Source of the DNA: an uncultured Paraburkholderia sp.
GTDB lineage: Bacteria > Pseudomonadota > Gammaproteobacteria > Burkholderiales > Burkholderiaceae
Assembly: GCA_940747215.1 (NCBI GenBank)
Contig: CALNWS010000039.1
Coordinates: 1 to 42,727 of the forward strand
Length of the DNA stretch: 42,727 bases
Direction: 5' to 3'
The position numbers were made by a program, and so were the translations under genes. This document shows, piece after piece, positions 10,737 through 20,202 of the stretch. The notes below the pieces were generated by a model. The model had not been told where the DNA came from, did not search any database, and worked only from the letters and a program-made list of their open reading frames with translations. The stretch's first letter is position 1; every line of letters begins with the position of its first letter.

Positions 10737-12206
10737 ATGAATGAAGAAATCCTGATCAATGTCACGCCGCAGGAAACGCGCGTCGCGCTGGTCCAGCAAG
10801 GCGCCGTCTGGGAGCTTCACGTCGAACGAACGCTGTCGCGCGGGCGCGTTGGCAATGTCTATCTTGGCAAGGTCGTGCGCGTGTTGCCGGGCATGCAGTC
10901 CGCTTTCATCGACATCGGCCTAGAGCGCGCCGCGTTCCTTCACGTCGCCGATATCTGGCATCCGTGCATCGCAGGCGAACCGCAGCATCAGGTGCCGCAT
11001 CAGCCCATCGAGAAAATCGTGTTCGAAGGCCAGACGCTGATGGTTCAGGTCGTGAAAGATCCGATCGGCACGAAAGGCGCTCGGCTTTCCACGCAGGTGA
11101 GCATTGCGGGTCGCACGCTCGTGTATCTGCCGCAGGAATCACACATCGGCATCTCGCAGAAGATCGAAAGCGAAGCGGAGCGCGAAGCCGTGCGCGCGCG
11201 CCTCACGGCCGTGCTGCCTGCCGACGAAAAGGGTGGCTACATCGTGCGCACCATCGCGGAAGACGCGACGAGCGACGAACTTGCGGGAGATGTGTCCTAT
11301 CTGCGCAAGACGTGGGCAACCATTCTGTCGCAGGCGAAGCGCATGCCGCCTACCAGCCTGCTCTATCAGGATCTGAATCTCGCGCAACGCGTGCTGCGCG
11401 ATTTCGTCAACGATGAAACGTCCAGCATTCAGGTGGACTCGCGCGAGACGTACCAGATGCTCGCGGACTTCGCGGCGGAATTCACGCCGGCGGTGTCATC
11501 CAAGCTGCATCACTACACGGGCGAGCGGCCGCTTTTCGATCTGTACAACATCGAGACCGAAATCCAGCGCGCGCTGTCGCGGCGCGTCGATCTGAAATCG
11601 GGCGGCTATCTCGTGACCGACCAGACCGAAGCGATGACCACGATCGACGTGAACACGGGCGGTTACGTGGGTGCGCGCAATTTCGACGACACGATCTTCA
11701 AGACCAACCTCGAAGCCGCGCACACCATCGCGCGGCAACTGCGGCTGCGTAATCTCGGCGGCGTGATCATCATCGATTTCATCGACATGGAAAACGTTGA
11801 GCATCGCGAACAGGTGCTGGGCGAACTGAAGAAGGCGTTGTCGCGCGATCGTACGCGCGTGACCGTGAACGGCTTCTCGCAACTCGGTCTCGTGGAAATG
11901 ACGCGCAAGCGCACGCGCGAGTCGCTTGCGCACGTACTGTGCGAGCCGTGCCCGGTGTGCCAGGGCAAAGGCCAGGTGAAAACGTCGCGCACGGTATGTT
12001 ACGACGTGCTGCGCGAAATTCTGCGCGAGTCGCGCCAGTTCAATCCGCGCGAGTTCAGGGTCGTCGCGTCGCAACAGGTGATTGACCTCTTTCTCGAAGA
12101 GGAGTCGCAGCACTTGGCGATGCTAATCGACTTCATCGGCAAACCGGTGTCGTTGCAGGTGGAGTCGAATCTGAGTCAGGAACAATACGATATTGTGCTG
12201 ATGTAG
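10737..12206 (+). CDS. rng: Ribonuclease G
   Basis: An intact 489-residue RNase E/G family endoribonuclease, the length typical of RNase G. It starts MNEEILINVTPQETRVALV; the S1 RNA-binding domain spans roughly residues 35-125 (RVGNVYLGKVVRVLPGMQSA). Catalytic metal ligands are visible at Asp304 in TTIDVNTGGY and Asp347 in IIIDFIDME, and the Zn-link CEPCPVC lies near residue 402. It matures the 5' end of 16S rRNA and helps degrade mRNA. The start follows the maf stop by nine bases. The stop is TAG, six bases from the convergent acyltransferase. Two CTA leucine codons in CTA-G or CTA-A context are unusual for this codon usage. Confidence 0.97.
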   Translation: MNEEILINVTPQETRVALVQQGAVWELHVERTLSRGRVGNVYLGKVVRVLPGMQSAFIDIGLERAAFLHVADIWHPCIAGEPQHQVPHQPIEKIVFEGQTLMVQVVKDPIGTKGARLSTQVSIAGRTLVYLPQESHIGISQKIESEAEREAVRARLTAVLPADEKGGYIVRTIAEDATSDELAGDVSYLRKTWATILSQAKRMPPTSLLYQDLNLAQRVLRDFVNDETSSIQVDSRETYQMLADFAAEFTPAVSSKLHHYTGERPLFDLYNIETEIQRALSRRVDLKSGGYLVTDQTEAMTTIDVNTGGYVGARNFDDTIFKTNLEAAHTIARQLRLRNLGGVIIIDFIDMENVEHREQVLGELKKALSRDRTRVTVNGFSQLGLVEMTRKRTRESLAHVLCEPCPVCQGKGQVKTSRTVCYDVLREILRESRQFNPREFRVVASQQVIDLFLEEESQHLAMLIDFIGKPVSLQVESNLSQEQYDIVLM

Positions 12207-12212
12207 CCCCCC

Positions 12213-13188
12213 TCACATCGGCAAAACAACCCGCAACAACGGCACGCGCTGCGCCACTGCAACGATCAGCCACGACGCGACCAGCGTCACGACAGTCGCT
12301 AGGGGATAAGCCGCCCACGAGGTCAGCCGCGGTAACATCGCGGCGATCTGGTTCAGCACGAACACCAGCACCATCAGGTGAATCAGATAGATGCCGAAGG
12401 TGCGGTTGCCGATGTCCAGACACGGGCGCAGCCACGCCGCATCCGCCATCCAGTCGTACAAGCAGCTTGAGCGAAACGAACGCACCCGCCGACGCGACGA
12501 TGACCGTCGGCGTCCAGTAGTCGACGAACAGCATGGTGAACTTGCTGTCCATCTTCATAATAGCCGCTGCCCCACGCCACCGCGAGCGTGCCGAGTGCCC
12601 ACACCGCGGCGCCGAGCAGCATATAACCGCCGTACAGCGGCATAAACGACAGATCGATCGCGATGGTCGGCTTGCCAAGCATCGCGTCCGACAGTTTGAG
12701 CACACTCGATCCCACGAACCACGCGCCAAGCAGCCAGTACAGCCAGTACTTCTGCTGCGTGGCGTGCTGAAAGAACGCGGAAAAGAGTGGCAGGAAAACG
12801 TACACCGAAATCAGCGCGTACAGATACCACAGGTGCATGTAGGGCGCCGTCAGAATCTGCAGGGTCCAGTCGGGCATCACGTGACCGCGGTCGTATTGCT
12901 CCCAGATCAGATATAGCACCGATCACACGACGAGCGGCACCACCACCCGCCAGATCCGCTTGAGGATGGACGCGACCGGATGGTCTCTGCCGGGCAGCAG
13001 CACGCCCGTCACCATGAAAAAGAGCGGCACGCAGACATGGGCGATGCTGTCGAGACGAGCCCCGGCGGCCATGACGGCCCCGGCGTCACGAAACCGGGCG
13101 CCGACGTATGCACCATCACGACCAGTGCAATTGCCACGAATTGGATGAAAGTAAGCGAGTCGTCGCGTTGAAGTTTCGGGAGGGACAT
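12213..13188 (-). CDS. Acyltransferase-3 family membrane protein (WecH/OafA-like), several frameshifts
   Basis: Four reading frames together encode a polytopic acyltransferase. The start MSLPKLQRDDSLTFIQFVAIALVVMVHTSAP has the family's first helix with its conserved His. Next come HVCVPLFFMVTGVLLPGRD, then WEQYDRGHVMPDWTLQ to MHLWYLYALISVYVFLPLFS, and KYWLYWLLGAWFVGSS, then FGIYLIHLMVLVFVLNQIAAMLP and a final helix VVTLVASWLIVAVAQRVPLL. The corrected length is about 320 residues with roughly ten membrane spans. Relatives O-acetylate exopolysaccharide, lipopolysaccharide or enterobacterial common antigen precursors at the inner membrane. The acceptor here is unknown. AGGGAC-like ribosome binding sequence precedes the ATG. 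It converges on rng. Confidence 0.78.
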
Positions 13189-13429
13189 TGCGTGGCTTTG
13201 GATTCGGGTCGACACGCATGTTACACGTCGGAAGATTCAGCGAGAAATAGTAAGTTTTCCTACGTCGACGCACGCCTTTCCCCATCGCAAACGTCCTCCA
13301 GACTGTCCCACCCCTCAATTTTCCCTTTGACGCAGCGCCGCAAACCGGCGTAACCATCCCATTGGATGTTATTCGGATGGCTCACGGATGTTTTAACGAG
13401 AATATCCGTCTCTCTGCAGGACCTTGAAG

Positions 13430-13856
13430 ATGCCCAAGCTCACCCTCGTCGACACCTCGCGCCCGAAAGGCGGCGAGACCCAAAAGATCACCATTAACCT
13501 AGGCCTAGTCGATCTCGGTCAGATCGACCTGCTCGTCGAAGAAGGGTTTTACTCGAATCGCACCGACCTGATCCGCACGGCGATCCGCAATCGACTGGCG
13601 GTGCATGCGCAGGTCGTCACCAAAACCGTGACGCGGCGCTCACTCGTGCTCGGGATGCAGCACTTCACGCGTCAGGACCTCGAAGCGGCGCGCGCCGCCA
13701 ACGAGCAACTCGACATTCAGGTGCTCAGCCTTGCGAGCATCGCTCGCCGACGTGCCGCCGGAACTCGCGGCTGCGACGATCGCGTCGGTGGCGGTGCTCG
13801 GCGCTTTTCATGCGTCGCCGGCGGTGAAAGCGGCGCTCGCTGGACGTATCAGTTGA
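13430..13856 (+). CDS. Ribbon-helix-helix (CopG-type) transcriptional regulator, one frameshift
   Basis: The N-terminal half has a strand-helix-helix pattern: QKITINLGLVDLGQIDLLVEE, then YSNRTDLIRTAIRNRL (residues 20-60), as in CopG/NikR-like DNA-binding proteins. The C-terminal half, LGMQHFTRQDLEAARAANEQLDIQVL, is conserved in Burkholderia relatives. After a one-base shift near 13747 the tail reads LADVPPELAAATIASVAVLG to AALAGRIS-TGA, giving about 142 residues. AGGA lies eight bases before the ATG. It precedes the PHA-depolymerase-like gene by 52 bases on the same strand, so it may regulate that gene or itself. The operator is not identified. Confidence 0.78.
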
Positions 13857-13908
13857 TCGAAGTCGAGGCATCGCAAGACCGAACGCAACCGGGAAATACA
13901 GCACACAT

Positions 13909-14812
13909 ATGAACGACAACTTCCTGAAATCGATGAAGGACGCCTCTTCGAGCTTTTACGCACGCAGGGTCCGAAAGAGGCGACCGCGGCCGTTCAGCGC
14001 GCGCTCGCCGACGGCATGGGCGCACACGCTCAAGGCACGGGCAGCGCGTCCCCGAAGCAAGCGCCGAGGCAGGCAACTCAGACGCAGACACAACCGCAGA
14101 CGCCGACGACTTCGCCGCCGGCACACGCATGAACGAGATGGTGGAGCGTCATGGCTTCCTGGTCGCGTATCCGGTACAGCCGCGAACGGCGAATCCGTCG
14201 ACATGCTGGAACTGGTTCAAGCCCGAAGACCAGCAGCGCGATCACGGCGAACCATCATTGATCGCGGGCATCACGCGTGAAATCATGGCGCGCCATGCTG
14301 TCGATCCGTTGCATGTCTACGTAGCGGGTCTTTCGGCGGGCGGAGCGATGGCCGACGTCATGCTGAAGACGTCGCCCGAACCCTACGCCGCGGCCGGCGT
14401 GCATTCCGGCCTGCTGTACGGCTGCGCGCACGGGTTGCCGTCTGCGCTCGCCGCCATGAAAGGCGGCAAACCCGGGCGTCATGTTGCGGCAAGCGCACCG
14501 CAACGTCCGCTGATCGTTTTTCATGGCGACGGACAAGACGGTTCATCCGTCGAATGCTGATGCACTCGTCGCGCCGTTCGACGCCGAAGTCACCACCATC
14601 GAAATCCCCGAGCCTGCCGCGCGCGGCCGACGCGCACACACGTTGCACCAGCGCGTCACGTCGAACGGCGTGCCGGCCGAGTACTGGGAGATTCACGGCG
14701 CGGGGCACGCGTGGTCGGGCGGCAGCGCGTCCGGCTCGTACACAGACCCGAGCGGCCCGGACATCGCCGCCGAAAGGTGCGTTTCTTCCTCGCCCATCCA
14801 CGGAAGAACTGA
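13909..14812 (+). pseudogene. Short-chain PHA depolymerase-like esterase (LpqC/PhaZ type), internal deletion and frameshifts
   Basis: [12 protein letters not shown] begins it; a one-base shift near 13945 restores [24 protein letters not shown] and a Gln/Thr/Pro linker. At about 14105 the linker jumps directly to [23 protein letters not shown]. The segment that normally carries the first beta-strands and the oxyanion-hole HGC motif is missing. The nucleophile elbow [11 protein letters not shown], the Asp region ([15 protein letters not shown] after a shift at 14535) and EIHGAGHAWSGG with the catalytic His remain. The end is RFFLAHPRKN-TGA at 14812 in a third frame. Relatives hydrolyse poly(3-hydroxybutyrate) or related esters. 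Whether the gene is dead or mis-assembled cannot be told here. Confidence 0.75.
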
Positions 14813-14897
14813 GCACGCCGGGCGCGCTGCATGCTACTTGCGCGACGTCTGTCATGTGAAAGATGCGAAAATGAACGGACCCCTTCGCGGAGTACGC

Positions 14898-17122
14898 ATG
14901 GCAGATCAGACCTTGTCCGCTTCATCGGCAGTCGAAACGGATTGCGCAAGAGAACCCATTCACATTCCTGGCGGTATCCAGCCGCACGGTTTCCTGTTCA
15001 GCGTCGACCACGACGGCGCCGTGCTTCAGACAAGCGCGAATGTCACCGCGCTGACCGGCTCGCCCGCTGAAGCGACGCTCGGGCAATCCATCGCACGGAT
15101 CGTTGGCGACGAATGGGGCGCGCGCATCGTGCAGGCGCTCGCTTCACACCAGGAAGAAGGCATTCCGCTCTACGTCGGTTCGATGAACGACCCGCGCAGG
15201 GCTCGCCATGAAGCCGCCAATGTGCCGGACAAGGGATCGGCCGACACCCCATTCGCCGTCATCGTGCATCGCTACTACGGCGCGGCACGATCGACGTGTT
15301 CTCGTCGATGTATCCGCTCGTGCGCACGTTCATCAACCGCTTGCAGGATGGGCAGACCATCGAGGGTCTCGCGCAACTCGCCGCCGACGAAGTGCAGCGC
15401 ATTACCGGCTACGGCCGCACGCTCGTCTATCACTTCGACCAGTCGGGCAGCGACCACGTGATCGCCGAACACGTCGAGCTAGGCTACGTGTCGGACATTC
15501 CCGCCCGGGCGTGCGCTTTACGTGCGCAACCGCATCCGCCTGATCGCCGACACGTCGTATCAGCCCGCGCCGCTCGTGCCCGCGCGTCATCCGGCAACGG
15601 GCGAACTCACCGATCTCACGTTCGCGTCGCTGCGCAACGTCTCGCCGGTCCACGTGCAGTACATGAAGAACATGGGCACGCTGTCGTCCATGTCGATGTC
15701 GATCGTCGTGCGCGGCAAACTGTGGGGACTGATTTCGTGTCATCACGACAGCGCGCGCGTGCCGCCATTCGAAGTGCGCACGGCATGCGGCACATCGCGC
15801 AAATGCTCTCGTTGCAGATCGAAGCGAAGAGCAACACGCGGAAGCCGAATACCAGCTCGAGCTGCGCCGCACGCTCGCGCGCCTGCTCGCCGCGATGGCC
15901 AACACGAAAAGTTTCACCGACGCCCTTGCGAACGATCCGAAAGATCTGCTCGGCCTGACCGCCTCGGACGGCGCGGCGATCGTGTTCGACGGCCGCACGC
16001 TGTTGATCGGCACCACGCCACGCGCGTAGACGACACCTTCGACACCGACATGCTCACTGCGCACTGCCCCGTTCTGCCCGCCAATCCGAATTACGCGGGA
16101 CTGCTGGCGGTATCGATATCGAAACTGTTCCGCAATTACTTGCTGTGGTTCCGTAAGGAAGTCGTGCAGACGATCAAAGGGGCCGGCGACCCACGCGCGA
16201 AACTCGCCGGTCTCGCCGATTCGCTGTCGCCGCGCAAGAGCTTCGACACGTGGACCGACACCGTGCGCGACCGCTCGCTCGCCTGGCGTCCGGCTGAACA
16301 GGAAATCGCGATCGAATTCCGCACGGCGCTGCTCGGCATCGTCCTGCGCCGCGCGGAAGAACTAGCGCAACTGGCGCTCGAACTGGGCCGTGCGAACAAG
16401 GAACTCGAAGGCTTTTCCTACACCGTGTCGCACGACCTGCGCGCGCCGCTGCGGCATATCGTCGGCTTCGCCGACCTCTTGCGCGACATGGAACGCGAGC
16501 GGCTGTCCGAACGCGGCGCGCACTTCGCTTCATCGAGCGCATCATTTCGTCGGCGCGCTTCGGCGGCCAACTCGTCGACGATCTGTTCGCCTTCTCGCAG
16601 ATGGGCCGCGCGGCGCTGCGTCCGCAATCCGTCGACATCGGCAACATGGTCAACGCGCTCATCGCCGATGAAGTGAAAGACGCGCCCGGCCGCGGGATCC
16701 AGTGGCAAATAGGCGAACTGTGGATCACGTCATCGCCGATGCGGTGCTGATGCACGTGGTGCTCCGTAACCTGATCGAGAACGCGGTAAAATTCACGGCA
16801 ACGCGCGAACCGGCGGTAATGGCGGTAACCGGCGGTAATTGAAATTGGCCGCTTCGCGGGAGAAGGCGAACTGGCCGGCCAGAACATCTTCTTTGTCAAG
16901 GACAATGGCGTGGATTTCGACATGCGCTATGTCGACAAACTTTTCGGCGTGTTTCAGCGGCTGCATCGCATCGAAGAATTCAGCGGTACGGGTATCGGGC
17001 TTGCGGGTGTGAAGCGCATTGTCGAAAGACACGGCGGCAAGGCTTGGGCAGTCGGCGAAATGGACAAGGGCGCAACGCTCTTTTTCTCGCTGCCTCGCGA
17101 GTTCGTCGCTGAAACGAGCTAG
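14898..17122 (+). CDS. bphP: Bacteriophytochrome histidine kinase, many frameshifts
   Basis: A red/far-red photoreceptor. The PAS domain starts at ATG 14898 (GGAG five bases upstream) and holds Cys16 in [17 protein letters not shown], the biliverdin attachment site of BphPs. The GAF domain shows [27 protein letters not shown] and the DIP motif, but about nine residues (SYLGLHFPA-like) before DIP are missing in frame near 15497. PHY-domain elements include [32 protein letters not shown] (tongue) and SPRKSFDTW. The kinase has the H-box [19 protein letters not shown]-box [12 protein letters not shown] and G-box [12 protein letters not shown]. Frame changes occur near 15289, 15515, 15778, 15830, 16530 and 16705, and a duplication lies at 16810. 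The TAG at 17120 may not be the true end: the frame stays open with strong coding character to TGA 17222-17224, overlapping the next ATG. Confidence 0.85.
16810..16840 (+). repeat. Partial tandem duplication in the bphP N-box region
   Basis: The element ggcggtaa occurs three times in a row (ccggcggtaat, ggcggtaa, ccggcggtaatt). One copy suffices for the expected [10 protein letters not shown] reading. The 19 extra bases break the frame just before the kinase G-box. Confidence 0.75.
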
Positions 17123-17210
17123 GGCGAAGAGTCCGCCGCGGCGGCGGTGGCGCGGCTCACCGCGCTGTCGCCGGGCAAGCGGTTCCGCCCGGTGCCGAAG
17201 GAGTCAAAAG

Positions 17211-17672
17211 ATGAATCGAAATGAAGGAACAAGCGTTCTCAGACCCATTTTGCTGGTTGAAGACAATCCGAACGACGTCGAACTCACGCTGATCGCGCTC
17301 GAGAAAACGCACCTCGCGAATCCGGTCGTGTCGCTGCGCGATGGCGAAGAGGCGCTGCAATATCTGCGTCGCGAGGGGCAATGGGCAGACCGCTCGGAAG
17401 AAACTCCGGCGGTGATTCTGCTCGACAAGAAGCTGCCGAAAATTGACGGCCACGAAGTGCTCAAGGCCGTGCGCGGCAACGACAAGCTCAAGCGCATTCC
17501 GGTGGTGATGCTCACGTCGTCACGTGAAGAAACCGATCTGCTGCGCAGCTACGATCTCGGTGTGAATGCGTATGTGGTGAAGCCCGTCGCGTTCGACGAT
17601 TTCATGGCCGCGATCAACGACCTCGGCATGTTCTGGGCCGTGTTGAACAAACCGCCGCCTTATCCGCGTTGA
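17211..17672 (+). CDS. Phytochrome-associated single-domain response regulator (Rcp1 type)
   Basis: An intact 153-residue CheY-like receiver. ILLVEDNPNDVELTLIALEK gives the acidic pair (Glu17, Asp18), VILLDKKLPKIDG the phosphoacceptor Asp72, MLTSSREETD the switch Thr102, and YVVKPVAFDDF the Lys124. There is no output domain; the xLxDKKLPxxDG and GMFWAVLNKPPP tail are typical of receivers partnered with phytochromes. AGGAG lies seven bases before the ATG. The start overlaps the extended reading frame of bphP, which points to translational coupling. It presumably takes phosphate from BphP in the cytosol. Confidence 0.92.
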   Translation: MNRNEGTSVLRPILLVEDNPNDVELTLIALEKTHLANPVVSLRDGEEALQYLRREGQWADRSEETPAVILLDKKLPKIDGHEVLKAVRGNDKLKRIPVVMLTSSREETDLLRSYDLGVNAYVVKPVAFDDFMAAINDLGMFWAVLNKPPPYPR

Positions 17673-17694
17673 TGCATCGATGCACTGAAGCGTT

Positions 17695-17714
17695 CGTTCC
17701 GGCGCCCCGGAACG
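17695..17714. terminator. Candidate bidirectional hairpin between the response regulator and the PAS kinase
   Basis: CGTTCCGG and CCGGAACG pair perfectly over 8 bp with a 4-base loop (cgcc). It lies in the 117-base convergent gap, where a shared terminator would be expected. No U-tract is present. A separate 12-bp palindrome TGCATCGATGCA sits at 17673-17684. Confidence 0.45.
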
Positions 17715-17789
17715 GCCGGGTCAAAATCGCTTCAAAGCCATTTCAACCCCCGCTCCCGCTTCAATCATGCGTACGAAACCGCTCGTACG

Positions 17790-19461
17790 CTAACGGTAGG
17801 CCGGCAACGTCACGCGAAACGTTGCGCCCTGCCCCCGGCCGAGGCTCTCCACGGTAATCGTGCCGCGATGCAGGCCCACCAGATTTTTCACCAGCCACAA
17901 GCCCGAGCCCGAGACCGGCCACGCGCCCGGAACCGTCGGCACTGAACTGCTGGAAACGCTCGAAAATCCGCTCCAGCGATACGTGATCGAGGCCCGATCC
18001 CGTATCGCGCACGGCCAGTTCCACGCGCTCACCGAGCGCGCGCACGGACAACTCCACCTCGCCTTGCGCCGTGAACTTCACCGCGTTCGACACGAGATTC
18101 CAGATCACCTGCTTCATGCGGCTTTCGTCCGCGAGCACGGTGGCCGACACGAGTTCGTCCGCGACCAGCAGCAGGCCTTTGGCTTCGGCATGCATGCGCA
18201 TGTCTTCCGCGATGATGCCGGTGAGCGCGCCGAGATCCACCGGCTTCAGATTGACCGATAGCTTGCCGGTGACGATCGCGCCGCTGTCGAGCAGATCGTC
18301 GACCATATGCGAGAGTTGCCGCGCATTGCGGCTGATCACACCGGAAGCGCGCGCCACGTGCGACGGGTCGCCCGCGCGCTGCAGCAGATCGGTCCACGAC
18401 ATGATTGCCGAAAGCGGCGAGCGCAACTCGTGGCTCACGGTGGTGACGAAATGGTCCATCGCCATTGCAAGCCGCTCGCTATGCTCGCGTGCGCGTTTCT
18501 CCGATGCGGCGATTTCCCGCTGCTCCAGTTCGGCCTCCTTGCGCACGGTGATGTCGAGCGTAAAACGATGATCGACGTCAGTTCGCCGTCCGGCAGATAA
18601 CGGCCCACGCCGCGCACCAGAATCCAGCGGATCGAGCCGCTCGCCCAGCCCACGCGATAGTCGACTTCGAAATGATCGTGACCGGCGAGCGCCTGATTTA
18701 TTGCGTCGCGCAGACGAACGCGGTCGTCGGGATGAACGATCTCGTCGAAGAGCCGCTGTTCGGTCAGCACGGACGTCTCGCCGAGGCCGAGATTGGCTTT
18801 GTACTGATCCGTGCACTCGATCATGCCGGTGGCCGAATCCATCTCCCACGCACCGAGTTGCGAGAAAGTGAGCGCAAGCTGAAAGCGCTCCTGATGATCG
18901 CGCAACTCGGCCTTGGTTTCGTCGGCGAGTAGCTGGCGAAGCTACGCCTGCGAGCGCAGCTTCGCGCGCTCGCGCTAGTCACGTTCGTATTTGGAGACGC
19001 GCTCGGTCACTTCGTTCACGCGCAGCGCGATGTTGCCGCCCTGCCCATACCGCGAACCGAGCAAACTCGCCTTGATCTTCCAGTAACGCACGACGCGCGG
19101 CCGTTCGGCGTTTTCGTCGTCGCTGGTCGGCATCGGGTTCGGCATGACGACGGTCGGGCATCTCGTACCGAAAGAGCGGCGACCATTTTGATTGCCCCAC
19201 GGCCAGATCGCGCAGCGCGCCGACGAGCCTCGCACGTCGCGCCTCACGCTGCTCGGGCGAGCCGAACTGGTTCACGTCGAAGATCGATTTGCCGCGCAGA
19301 TCGCTGAGCGACTGGCCCATCAGGTCGAGATAGCGCGCGTTGGCGAGCAGAATCTCGTACCGGCGATTGAGAATCAGATACGCGTCGGGCAGCGATTCGA
19401 AGGCGATCGCCGCATCGAATTCGTTGGGCACCATCGACGGGTTCTGGTGGCGGCTGTCCAT
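17790..19461 (-). CDS. PAS-PAS sensor histidine kinase, frameshifts and in-frame TAGs
   Basis: The start MDSRHQNPSMVPNEFDAAIAF leads into PAS 1 (ESLPDAYLILNRRYEILLANARYL). A frameshift near 19150 is followed by RPRVVRYWKIKASLL and a coiled-coil link. This link is interrupted by TAG at 18975-18977 and 18942-18944, where Gln is plausible. PAS 2 follows (LTFSQLGAWEMDSATG, EIVHPDDRVRLRDAIN, DYRVGWASGSIRW). The kinase carries the H-box HFVTTVSHELRSPLSAIMSW, N-box VIWNLVSNAVKFTA and G1-box VRDTGSGLDH; the last frame gives GLGLWLVKNLVGLHRG. It has no membrane segment, so it is likely cytosolic. It lies directly downstream of bphO and converges on the phytochrome regulator, so a role in the same light pathway is plausible but not shown. 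Confidence 0.82.
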
Positions 19462-19481
19462 GAGCGTGTGCGCGACGCGCT

Positions 19482-19915
19482 TTAACTGGACGCGGCGTTG
19501 CGCAAGCTCGATCAGACTGTCGAATGCACGCTGCGCGCCGCGGCATGCGTCGTCGATCATGGCCGGCGTGTTCACTTCGGCGTTCATGGCGTGTACGAAG
19601 GCTTGCCAGCGCGGACCGAGCGACTCGCGGCCCGCGCCCAGAAAGCCGAGCGGATGCGGCGCGAGTCGGTCCTTGAGACGCGCGTACAGCACCGCGCTGC
19701 CGTGTGAGCGGACGCTTGCGGTCCGTCGTCGAACGCGGCGAGCCACGGCTCGATCGGTTCGAGCCAGCTTTGCTAGGATGGCCAGATGCGCGAGGTAGTC
19801 GCGCAACGCGACGCTTTCGACCGACAACGGCATGATCTCGTGCAGCATTTCGTGGCGCGCGGATGTCGCCGCGCGCAATGCGTCGAGGACGCTCGGGGCT
19901 GCGTCCTCGACGCAT
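19482..19915 (-). pseudogene. bphO: Biliverdin-producing heme oxygenase, middle part missing
   Basis: VLDALRAATSARHEMLHEIMPL contains the conserved His that serves as proximal heme ligand in BphO-type heme oxygenases; RDYLAHLAILAKWLEPIEPWLAAFDDGP follows after removing one inserted base near 19775. The sequence then jumps to AVLYARLKDRLAPHPLGFL, GPRWQAFVHAMNAEV and DACRGAQRAFDSLIEL, the C-terminal part. About 60 residues, including the AYVIEGS-like distal helix, are absent. A one-base shift near 19495 would give a TAA at 19482, 20 bases before the kinase ATG; otherwise the frame fuses with the kinase. The start is uncertain (ATG 19915 with an indel, or TTG 19878). It would open heme to biliverdin, the phytochrome chromophore. 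Confidence 0.68.
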
Positions 19916-19919
19916 TGCG
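19874..19919. repeat. 19-bp perfect inverted repeat over the bphO start
   Basis: CGCAATGCGTCGAGGACGC (19874-19892) and its exact reverse complement (19901-19919) are separated by 8 bases. It overlaps the first bphO codons. In the transcript it would form a very stable hairpin around the start region. Confidence 0.9.
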
Positions 19920-20016
19920 ACTATCCGCCGCGTTGCCTTCGCCACGCGCCGGCCGGTTGCCGATATCAGATGAGTTGGTCAAGCGAGTCCGTTTCAACAT
20001 GAATAGGAAAAGTGTA

Positions 20017-20022
20017 ATTATA
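20017..20022 (-). promoter_or_regulatory. Candidate -10 element upstream of bphO
   Basis: Read on the minus strand, the motif is TATAAT, inside an AT-rich island with two copies of GACTTTATA (about 20019-20036) in otherwise GC-rich DNA. It is about 100 bases ahead of the bphO start. No good -35 hexamer is visible at the expected spacing. The rest of the 287-base gap to the MscS gene shows nothing else. Confidence 0.4.
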
Positions 20023-20202
20023 AAGTCTATAAAGTCGCAGGCACGCGGCGAGCCAGGCACCATTTGCACGGGGTACCTCGGCATGCATGGGTGCCGGCCT
20101 TATCTGCAAACTGTCTGCGAGTCTGCGAATCGCATGGACACGGCGTGCAAGCCTTCCCCGGCACGCCGTCCGCGACGGGACACGCGAAAAGAAACCGGAA
20201 GC

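Noticed and set aside
17673..17684. TGCATCGATGCA palindrome as a regulatory operator
   Set aside because: It lies in a convergent gap downstream of both genes, where an operator is unlikely.
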